Shown here in pieces: positions 13,938 to 19,387 of a stretch of DNA of 19,387 bases. The translations under genes were made by a program, and so were the position numbers. Position 1 is the first letter of the stretch, and each line of letters begins with the position of its first letter. The notes below the pieces were generated by a model. The model had not been told where the DNA came from and made no database searches. It was given only the letters and a program-made list of their open reading frames with translations. Source of the DNA: Lichenicola sp050954785. GTDB lineage: Bacteria > Pseudomonadota > Alphaproteobacteria > Acetobacterales > Acetobacteraceae. The stretch is from assembly GCA_050954785.1 (NCBI GenBank), contig JBPBQO010000081.1, positions 1 to 19,387 of the forward strand, read 5' to 3'.

Positions 13938-15197
13938 TTAATGCTTGCCGATCTGCAGGATCCAGAGCTGAGCCAGCTGAGCCGCGCCATCGGTGCCACC
14001 GACGGTCTTGAGCACCTGGATCGCATCGGGCTTTCGGCCCGCATCCATGTAAGCCAAGCCGAGATGGAGCTTGGCATCGTCCACGGAAACCAGCTTGTCG
14101 CGCTTGATACCGGCCTGCATGAGCGCCAGCCCATGATCGGCCTGGCCGAACGAGACGTAGTTGTAGCCGACTGCCAACAGCGCATCGCCGCTGGGGGCCG
14201 CCTGCGCCGCCTTCTCGTCCGCGGGCAGGCTGGCTTTCTTGGCCGCCGCGGTCTGGTCGACCAACGTTTTCAGACGCGCCTCGCGGGCGGCGCCGGCATC
14301 CTTGCCCAGGCCGCCGCTGGCGTAGCCGAAGGCCATGACCTGCTGCCCCAGGGCCGGATAACCCGCCTGCACCGCGAGTTCGGTCATGTCCATCAGGTCG
14401 GCGGTGCTGGTCAGTAGTCCGACAGCGAGCCGGATCCGGTCCACGTCATACAGCAGGCGCTCCGGAATGTTCGGATTGGTACGCAGTCCGTGCACCAGCT
14501 GTGCCCAGTATTGCGGCTTGGGATAATATTGGACCAGCTTCACCATGGTGGCGTTGAAGCCGTCGAGATCGTTGCTCTGCTGCTGCACGGCGGCCAGCAG
14601 GTTGAGCTGGTTCTCGGCCGGTTTCTGCCCGGCTTTCTCCTCGGCGGCGATCTGGCTCGCCTGCGCCTTGGCGGCGTTCGGGTAGTCCTTCTGCAGGTAG
14701 TAGGCCTGGATCAGCAGCGTGGTCATCGACGCATCGTTGCCGCCGGCCTTGAAGTAGCGCTGCAGCGCGGTGATCGAATGCGGATAATCATGCGCAGTGT
14801 ATGCGAGACCGGCTTCCGCCATCAGCAGCTTGACCTTCTCGGGTCCCGGCGTGCGCGGCGAGGCGATCAGAGCATCATCGGCAGTAAGGGACTCCGCGAC
14901 ATTGCCGGACGACTGCGCCACGGCTGCACGCATCTGCGCGATCACGTAGCTCTCGTACGCGCTCTTGCCGGCGACGGCATCGGCTGCGTTGACCGCGGCC
15001 ATCGCCTGCGGAAACGACTTCTTGCGCAAGGCAGTCTGCGCCTGCTGCAACGGCTTGCCGACAGCGGGACGAAGCGCCTCCTGGGCGTGGGCGGCGTTCG
15101 GCAGCAGAACGGACGTGGCGAAGCCAGCGACGCTTGCGAGAGCCGATCCGGAGAGCAGCCCGGTGAGCAGGCTGGCGGTAAGGAGGCGAACCTTCAT
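13938..15197 (-). CDS. Periplasmic TPR-like protein of the TonB system
   Basis: 419-aa exported protein. Signal peptide residues 1-38 (cleavage after AHA). The mature part is almost all alpha-helical, with repeated helix pairs of tetratricopeptide style: LRKKSFPQAMAAVNAADAV, YTAHDYPHSITALQRYFKAGG, YYLQKDYPNAAKAQ and LAYMDAGRKPDAIQVLKTV. It starts 4 nt after the second exbD. TPR genes are found beside some tonB-exbB-exbD clusters (for example the Vibrio TonB2 cluster), where they assist the TonB complex, so it probably acts in the periplasm next to ExbB-ExbD-TonB. Exact partner and role are unknown. Confidence 0.8.
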   Translation of the reverse strand: MKVRLLTASLLTGLLSGSALASVAGFATSVLLPNAAHAQEALRPAVGKPLQQAQTALRKKSFPQAMAAVNAADAVAGKSAYESYVIAQMRAAVAQSSGNVAESLTADDALIASPRTPGPEKVKLLMAEAGLAYTAHDYPHSITALQRYFKAGGNDASMTTLLIQAYYLQKDYPNAAKAQASQIAAEEKAGQKPAENQLNLLAAVQQQSNDLDGFNATMVKLVQYYPKPQYWAQLVHGLRTNPNIPERLLYDVDRIRLAVGLLTSTADLMDMTELAVQAGYPALGQQVMAFGYASGGLGKDAGAAREARLKTLVDQTAAAKKASLPADEKAAQAAPSGDALLAVGYNYVSFGQADHGLALMQAGIKRDKLVSVDDAKLHLGLAYMDAGRKPDAIQVLKTVGGTDGAAQLAQLWILQIGKH

Positions 15198-15201
15198 GTG
15201 A

Positions 15202-15639
15202 TCAATCTTGTCCGATGAACTGTTCGTTGCCGACGATGCCGAGCTTGGTCATGCCGAGGCGCTGGGCGTCGGCCAGAACGTGAGCCACGTATTTGTAGTT
15301 CGCGAGCTTGTTGGGGCGCAGATGGATTTCCGGCTGGTCGGGCAAGGCTGCGGCGCTCTGGAACTGTGCGATCAATTCGGACTCGCTCGTCATCGGCGTG
15401 CCGTTCCAGGCAATCTGACCGTCGAAATCGACGTCGATCGTCACCACGGTCGGCGGCGTCAGCGGCGGCGGCGGATTGCCCTGCGGCAGGTCGAGCTTCA
15501 CGGCATGAGTCTGGATCGGGATGGTGATGATCAGCATGATCAGCAGCACCAGCATGACGTCGATCAGCGGCGTCGTATTGACGTCGAGAATGACGTCCGG
15601 ATCGCCACTGGAGTTTTCGGATCCGACATTCATCGACAT
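15202..15639 (-). CDS. exbD: ExbD-family biopolymer transporter subunit (second copy)
   Basis: 145-aa ExbD/TolR protein with one membrane helix and a periplasmic domain. The helix motif TTPLIDVMLVLLIMLIITIPI carries D27, equivalent to the proton-path Asp25 of E. coli ExbD. The periplasmic domain has IAWNGTPMTSESELIAQF and a C-terminal NEQFIGQD. It differs clearly from the upstream copy in the linker (QGNPPPPLTPP) and C-terminus, so it is not a recent duplicate. GAGGGA lies before ATG 15639. It is separated from the first exbD by 129 bp that hold a strong hairpin, and sits 4 nt before the TPR gene. Confidence 0.94.
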   Translation of the reverse strand: MSMNVGSENSSGDPDVILDVNTTPLIDVMLVLLIMLIITIPIQTHAVKLDLPQGNPPPPLTPPTVVTIDVDFDGQIAWNGTPMTSESELIAQFQSAAALPDQPEIHLRPNKLANYKYVAHVLADAQRLGMTKLGIVGNEQFIGQD

Positions 15640-15721
15640 GACGGTTCATCCCTCACTAGCATTCGCCGCTGCAAATCGAGCTCGTGGCCCGAAACAGCGT
15701 ATGGAAAATGGGAAGCGTGAC

Positions 15722-15756
15722 AGTCCGGCCGGGGTGACGAGCAACCCGGCCGGACT
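15722..15756 (-). promoter_or_regulatory. 12-bp GC-rich stem-loop between the two exbD genes
   Basis: AGTCCGGCCGGG (15722-15733) and CCCGGCCGGACT (15745-15756) are perfect 12-bp complements around an 11-nt loop, 12 nt after the first exbD stop. No U-run follows on the minus strand. In this position it could be a partial terminator, an RNase barrier or a 3'-end stabiliser that makes tonB-exbB-exbD mRNA more abundant than the downstream genes. Confidence 0.6.
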
Positions 15757-15768
15757 TATCGCGCTGGT

Positions 15769-16197
15769 TCAGCCGCCGTGCGGCGGAGGCTGGGTAATGA
15801 AGCCGACCTTGGAAATGCCGGCCTGCTGGCAGGCGAACACGACCTTGCCGACGCTTTCATAGCGCGACATCGCGTCACCGCGGATCTGCACCTCGGGCTG
15901 GGGCTTCTTGACCGAAACCTGCTCGAGACGATGCAGCAGATCCTTGGTGCCGGTCAGCGGAATCGCGTCCCAGAAGATCTGACCCTGCTCGTTCACCGCG
16001 ATGGTGACGTTCTCGGGCTTCGTCTGGGCTTCCTGGTTCGCGTCCTTGGGCAGGCTGACTTTCACGGTGTGGGTGACCACCGGGATGGTGATCAGGAAGA
16101 TAATCAGCAGCACCAACATCACGTCGACCAGCGGCGTGGTGTTGATTGCCGAAACGACCTCGTCCTCGTCGTCCGGCGACCCGACATTCATGCTCAT
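15769..16197 (-). CDS. exbD: ExbD-family biopolymer transporter subunit (first copy)
   Basis: 142-aa ExbD/TolR protein. The membrane helix contains TTPLVDVMLVLLIIFLITIPV with D25 at the same number as the essential E. coli ExbD Asp25. The periplasmic domain has VTIAVNEQGQIFWDAIPL and EVQIRGDAMSRYESVGKVV. The N-terminus is acidic and cytoplasmic (SPDDEDE). The ATG lies 3 nt after the exbB stop, so it is read by coupled translation with exbB. With ExbB it forms the proton-driven motor that energises TonB. Confidence 0.95.
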   Translation of the reverse strand: MSMNVGSPDDEDEVVSAINTTPLVDVMLVLLIIFLITIPVVTHTVKVSLPKDANQEAQTKPENVTIAVNEQGQIFWDAIPLTGTKDLLHRLEQVSVKKPQPEVQIRGDAMSRYESVGKVVFACQQAGISKVGFITQPPPHGG

Positions 16198-16200
16198 GGA

Positions 16201-17271
16201 TCAGGCGACCCGGGTCACGCCGGAGGTAACCGTGTTGGACACGGCGGGCGCGGCGGTGGACTGGCTGCCGACGCGAACGCCACCCAGCAGGATCGAGTGC
16301 AGATCGGACGAGAAGTTGCGAACCCGCTCGACCGCACCCTTGTTGCGACGAACAAGCCAGTTATAGCCGAGCACGGCCGGAACGGCGGTGGCGAGACCGA
16401 TCGCGGTCATGATGAGCGCCTCGCCGACCGGGCCGGCAACCTTGTCGATCGAGGCCTGTCCGGCGATGCCGATGGCGGTGAGCGCGTGATAGATGCCCCA
16501 GACGGTACCGAACAGTCCGACGAACGGTGCGGTCGAACCGACGGTGGCGAGGAATGCCAGGCCGCCCTGCAGACGCGACTGGATGGTCTCGACCGCACGC
16601 TGGATCGACATCGTGACCCACTCGTTCAGGTCGATGCTCTCGGTGAGCGTGCCCTCATGATGTTCGGTCGCGGAGATGCCGGTATCGGCGATGTAGCGGA
16701 ACGGCGAGGTCTCCTTGAGCGACTGGGCGCCATCGCGCACGGTCGGCTTGGTCCAGAATTCCCTCGATGCGATCTTGCTGGCGCTGAACAGGCGCGCCTG
16801 CTCAAAATACTTGGTGATCATGATGTACCAGGTGCCGAGCGACATGATCGTCAGGATGATCAGCACGGAGCGGGAGATGAAGTCACCGCCGTTCCAGAGC
16901 GCGTTCAATCCGTATGGGTTCTCGACGACAGCGGTCTTCACGGGGCCTTCCGTTGCCGAACCGGCTGCGGGAGCGGCAGTCGCGGCATCCGGCGAACCAG
17001 GCGCGCCCGGAGCGGTCGGCGACACGGCAGGAGTTGCTCCAGGCGCCGCGGCATCGGGGGCTGCTCCAGGGGCGGCGGGCGCACCGGCAGCGGCCGGCGG
17101 GGTTGCGGCGGCGTCGGGTGCAGCAACAGGTGCGGGCGCTGCCGTAGGCGCATCCGCTGCGGGCGGGGTGGTCTGGGCATAGGCGGAGGGGGCGAACACG
17201 GGTGCCGCCATGCCCAACACCATCGCCAGGGCCGGGGCTGCAAGAACGGGAAGGCGATGCAGTCTGGTCAT
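16201..17271 (-). CDS. exbB: ExbB-type MotA/TolQ/ExbB proton channel subunit with long periplasmic extension
   Basis: 356-aa ExbB. A signal peptide (1 to about 32, ending AYA) is followed by about 75 residues of almost pure Ala/Pro/Gly linker (34-108), then the three-helix channel domain: TM1 134-156, TM2 237-262 (ATVGSTAPFVGLFGTVWGI) and TM3 283-307 (GEALIMTAIGLATAVPAVLG). The large cytoplasmic loop is between TM1 and TM2. E. coli ExbB is 244 aa and lacks this extension; longer N-terminal periplasmic extensions are known in other ExbB proteins. ATG 17271 has AGGAA 7 nt upstream; a TTG directly before it is open. Pentamers of ExbB with ExbD convert proton flow into motion of TonB. Confidence 0.95.
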   Translation of the reverse strand: MTRLHRLPVLAAPALAMVLGMAAPVFAPSAYAQTTPPAADAPTAAPAPVAAPDAAATPPAAAGAPAAPGAAPDAAAPGATPAVSPTAPGAPGSPDAATAAPAAGSATEGPVKTAVVENPYGLNALWNGGDFISRSVLIILTIMSLGTWYIMITKYFEQARLFSASKIASREFWTKPTVRDGAQSLKETSPFRYIADTGISATEHHEGTLTESIDLNEWVTMSIQRAVETIQSRLQGGLAFLATVGSTAPFVGLFGTVWGIYHALTAIGIAGQASIDKVAGPVGEALIMTAIGLATAVPAVLGYNWLVRRNKGAVERVRNFSSDLHSILLGGVRVGSQSTAAPAVSNTVTSGVTRVA

Positions 17272-17359
17272 CAAGAGTTCCTTTAGTGACGGCCGGGGGG
17301 CGGGATTGGCCCACTCCGGCGCAAGGCGGCGCTGAAGGTGTCGATCGAGTAATGGAGCC

Positions 17360-17375
17360 CGGATCTACTGATCCG
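17360..17375 (-). promoter_or_regulatory. Short stem-loop at the tonB stop codon
   Basis: CGGATC (17360-17365) and GATCCG (17370-17375) form a 6-bp stem with a 4-nt loop spanning the tonB stop codon, ahead of the 93-nt tonB-exbB gap. Short, so it may be chance in GC-rich DNA; it could mark an mRNA processing or stability point. Confidence 0.3.
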
Positions 17376-18021
17376 AGTCGGCGAGGGCGAAGTTGATGCT
17401 CCAGACGTGGTGGGGCTGAGCCACGGCAACGCCGTTATGAACCGCCGGCTGGAACCGGGCGCGACGAACGTAGTCGAGTGCGCTCCGAGCGAAGGATTGT
17501 CCGCCGACCACGTTGACCACAGCGCAATTGCTGGTGGTGCCATCCGGCTGGATGTCACAGGACATGGTTACCTTACCCTCGCGGCCTGCTTCCTCCATGT
17601 CCGGCGGGAACGTCGGGTGGACGTTGTTCAGTGGCGACACGCCGGCTGAACGATCCGGAACGGACGGGCCGGGCGGTGCCTTGGCTGCGACGAACGGCGC
17701 CGGATTCGGAGTCGGCGGCGGCGTGTGGGTAACGGTCTGGATCGCATGCGGCGGTGGCGGCTGCTGGATCTGGATGTCCGGCGGCGGGATGTAGGGCGGC
17801 GGCGGCGACGTCAGCACCGGCGGCGGTGGTGGTGGTGGCGGCGGCGGTGGCGGCGGAACTTCCTTGACGATCTTGGTGGTGATCGGCGGCTTGATGACGT
17901 CGATGACGGCGCGGCCCAGGCCATTGAGCAGCGCGTAGATCAGGACGATGTGCAGCAGGACGACGATACCGATGCCAATGATGTGGCGCATCGGGTTTCG
18001 TTGCTGTTGCGCGTAGTTCAT
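17365..18021 (-). CDS. tonB: Energy transducer TonB
   Basis: 218-aa TonB. A single N-terminal signal-anchor helix lies at 12-35 and contains H24, matching the conserved helix His of TonB. A periplasm-spanning Pro-rich region runs over 55-125 and includes 13 consecutive Pro at 56-68. The C-terminal TonB domain covers 130-215: HPTFPPDMEEAGREGKVTMS, CDIQPDGTTSNCAVV, and SALDYVRRARFQPAV. ATG 18021 has GGAGGAG 8 nt upstream; the frame is open for 17 codons before it. It is the first gene of the tonB-exbB-exbD-exbD-TPR run, with a probable promoter about 115 nt upstream. Confidence 0.95.
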   Translation of the reverse strand: MNYAQQQRNPMRHIIGIGIVVLLHIVLIYALLNGLGRAVIDVIKPPITTKIVKEVPPPPPPPPPPPPPVLTSPPPPYIPPPDIQIQQPPPPHAIQTVTHTPPPTPNPAPFVAAKAPPGPSVPDRSAGVSPLNNVHPTFPPDMEEAGREGKVTMSCDIQPDGTTSNCAVVNVVGGQSFARSALDYVRRARFQPAVHNGVAVAQPHHVWSINFALADSDQ

Positions 18022-18035
18022 TCCGCAAACTCCTC

Positions 18036-18050
18036 CGTCCCTCAGGGACG
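18036..18050 (-). promoter_or_regulatory. Small hairpin abutting the tonB Shine-Dalgarno
   Basis: CGTCCC (18036-18041) and GGGACG (18045-18050) form a 6-bp stem with a 3-nt loop. Its 3' end in the RNA touches the GGAGGAG ribosome-binding site (18036-18030) without covering it. Possibly incidental; noted because the response-regulator and receptor leaders also have hairpins at the same place. Confidence 0.3.
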
Positions 18051-18136
18051 ATCTTTCGCCATGCCTGCGCACGTTCTGCCGGCACGCATACAGTGACGCG
18101 GTCGGTGAACACCCGTCGGACGTGTCTTTCAGGGAG

Positions 18137-18166
18137 TAGAAACGGTTCCTGCCGCCGTCATGTCAA
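18137..18166 (-). promoter_or_regulatory. Putative tonB promoter
   Basis: On the minus strand, a perfect TTGACA (18166-18161) is followed after 18 nt by TTTCTA (18142-18137). Transcription would start near 18130, giving a leader of about 110 nt before the tonB ATG. The -35 is strong and the -10 is weak, which fits a regulated promoter. Confidence 0.4.
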
Positions 18167-18574
18167 GAACGTTGTCCAGCCATTCGAACAAGGCTGTTCT
18201 CGAAGCATTTTGGTCAACAATGCCTAGATATTAGGCTGCACTGATTTTGTGCGGCGCACCAAAGATCACGAGGGGCAGACTCGTTGATGGTAGCGGAGAT
18301 CAGCGCCGTGTGCACATGTCTTAGGCAGCTTCGGCTTCCGATAAAGGCTGTATTCGGGAACCATGCGTCTAATAAATAATCACCTGCGCTACACGACAGA
18401 GACATCATTCAGAACGGATAATTCGTGCGGAGTTGATTTCCGCCTCGTCATCACCGCTGGCCTGGGATCGGGCGGCGCCACCGACTCACCTCCAAACCCA
18501 GGCGGCAGCACGATCCGAGTCAGCAGGATCCCACGGTCGTCGACGCAACCGCTCGAGCGGCTGGTCGCAGGCTC
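18167..18574. other. Non-coding region between prfB and tonB
   Basis: No convincing gene is seen here on either strand. Two short inverted repeats lie upstream of the proposed tonB promoter: GAACA-N4-TGTTC (18186-18199) and GCCTA-N5-TAGGC (18222-18236), both possible regulator sites such as for a Fur- or Irr-type protein, though neither matches a site known to me. CCGCTCGAGCGG (18550-18561), a perfect 12-bp palindrome 14 nt after the prfB stop, has no T-run. No tRNA or known small RNA was recognised. Confidence 0.5.
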
Positions 18575-19387
18575 CTACTGCGCCGACGCACTCGCTTCGC
18601 TGCGCGTCGCACTCACCCGGGCCGCGAGGGATGCCGCCATGAAGTCGTCCAGTCCGCCATCCAGCACGGCATCCGGATTGCCTTTCTCGACGCCGGTACG
18701 GAGGTCTTTCACCATCTGGTAGGGTGCCAGTACATAAGAGCGGATCTGGTGGCCCCAGCCGATCTCGGTCTTGCCGGCCTCGGTGATCGCGGCAGCGGCC
18801 TCGCGCTTCTGCAGCTCGGCCTCGTACATACGCGCCTTCAGCATGCCCATCGCCGTCGCACGGTTGCGGTGCTGCGAGCGGTCGGTCTGGCAGGCAACGA
18901 CAATACCGGACGGAATGTGGGTGATGCGGATTGCCGACTCGGTCTTGTTGACGTGCTGCCCGCCGGCGCCGGAGGCGCGGAACGTGTCCACCTTCAGGTC
19001 GGCGTCGTTGATCTCGATCTCGATGCTGTCATCGACCACCGGGTAAACCCAGACGCTGGCGAACGAGGTCTGCCGGCGCGCTGCGGAGTCGAACGGGCTG
19101 ATCCGGACCAGCCGGTGCACCCCGGCCTCGGTCTTCAGCCAGCCATAGGCGTTCGGCCCAGTAACCTGCAGCGTTGCCGACTTCAGTCCGGCCTGCTCGC
19201 CCTCGGAGCTCTCCATCAGCTGGATCTTGTAGCCGTGCTGTTCGGACCAGCGGGAATACATGCGCAGCAGCATCTCCGCCCAGTCCTGGGCCTCGGTTCC
19301 GCCAGCGCCGGCATTGACCTCGATGAAGGCGTCGTTGAAATCGGCCTCGCCCGACAGCAGGCTTTCCAGCTCCCGGCGCTTGGCGTC
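18575..19387 (-). CDS. prfB: Peptide chain release factor 2 (RF2), 5' part outside window
   Basis: The last 270 codons of prfB; the frame is open to the right edge, so the N-terminus, and any autoregulatory frameshift site, are missing. RF2 releases the finished protein at UAA and UGA. The stop-codon-recognition tripeptide SPF (in RISPFDSAARRQTSF) and the catalytic GGQ (in ASGAGGQHVNKTESAIRITH) are both present. The SPF tripeptide, not PxT, separates it from RF1. The C-terminus IRSYVLAPYQMVKDLRTGVE, then AVLDGGLDDFMAASL, is typical. The end has a short Ser/Ala-rich tail (SATRSEASASAQ) and a TAG stop, which RF2 itself does not read. Confidence 0.97.
   Translation of the reverse strand, partial: DAKRRELESLLSGEADFNDAFIEVNAGAGGTEAQDWAEMLLRMYSRWSEQHGYKIQLMESSEGEQAGLKSATLQVTGPNAYGWLKTEAGVHRLVRISPFDSAARRQTSFASVWVYPVVDDSIEIEINDADLKVDTFRASGAGGQHVNKTESAIRITHIPSGIVVACQTDRSQHRNRATAMGMLKARMYEAELQKREAAAAITEAGKTEIGWGHQIRSYVLAPYQMVKDLRTGVEKGNPDAVLDGGLDDFMAASLAARVSATRSEASASAQ

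Noticed and set aside
15778..17286. 502-codon plus-strand open frame opposite exbD and exbB
   Set aside because: The protein is His/Arg/Gly-rich noise and lies antisense to well-defined ExbD and ExbB genes.
17818..17856. GGN simple repeat considered as a mobile or CRISPR-like repeat
   Set aside because: It is the coding sequence of the TonB polyproline run.
18214..18408. 64-codon minus-strand open frame in the prfB-tonB gap
   Set aside because: Its composition is unlike the neighbouring genes, there is no recognisable motif, and it covers a region that looks regulatory.
18440..18530. GC-rich segment examined as a possible tRNA or SRP RNA
   Set aside because: No cloverleaf, no T-loop consensus and no SRP core motif could be found on either strand.

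Overview
The window looks like chromosomal DNA of a high-GC alphaproteobacterium, most likely Acetobacteraceae (inferred from the MucR/Ros regulator, the nifU-tsaB-rimI block, the style of the TonB-dependent receptor and the TonB-ExbB-ExbD-ExbD-TPR gene order). No phage, transposase, CRISPR array, tRNA or rRNA was seen. Sixteen complete genes and one partial gene fill nearly all of it. Coding is dense and many gene pairs overlap by 4 nt or lie within 25 nt of each other.

Region 1 (1-3527) is a housekeeping block. A minus-strand run reads NifU-type Fe-S scaffold, RutE/HadB-like nitroreductase, TsaB (tRNA t6A synthesis) and RimI (N-terminal acetyltransferase). Beyond it lie a plus-strand TusA-like gene, which converges on and overlaps rimI, and a divergent MucR-type regulator with a degenerate zinc site. 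The nifU leader carries an 11-bp stem-loop whose loop can pair with an upstream segment.

Region 2 (3528-8905) holds metabolic and envelope genes. These are a secreted YncE-like beta-propeller, a divergent tetR/SDR pair controlled from an intergenic region with two matching CGGAG-N5-CTCCG operators, and a translationally coupled beta-carbonic anhydrase and SulP transporter pair, probably for bicarbonate handling.

Region 3 (8906-18021) is a 9-kb minus-strand module. It reads tonB, exbB, exbD, second exbD, periplasmic TPR-like protein, OmpR-type response regulator, EnvZ-like kinase and a 915-aa TonB-dependent receptor. It puts an energy-transducing complex, a sensor pair and an outer-membrane receptor in one line, which suggests regulated uptake of an unidentified ligand. 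Several junctions carry strong inverted repeats. Two are striking: a 61-nt two-stem structure that encloses the response-regulator start codon and its only Shine-Dalgarno-like sequence, and a 34-nt GNRA-capped hairpin that encloses the Shine-Dalgarno of the receptor. These are the best candidates here for undescribed regulation.

Region 4 (18022-19387) is a 550-bp non-coding stretch with a probable tonB promoter and short palindromes, then the 3' part of prfB (release factor 2), which runs off the right edge. All structure calls were made by eye; no folding or database search was run.
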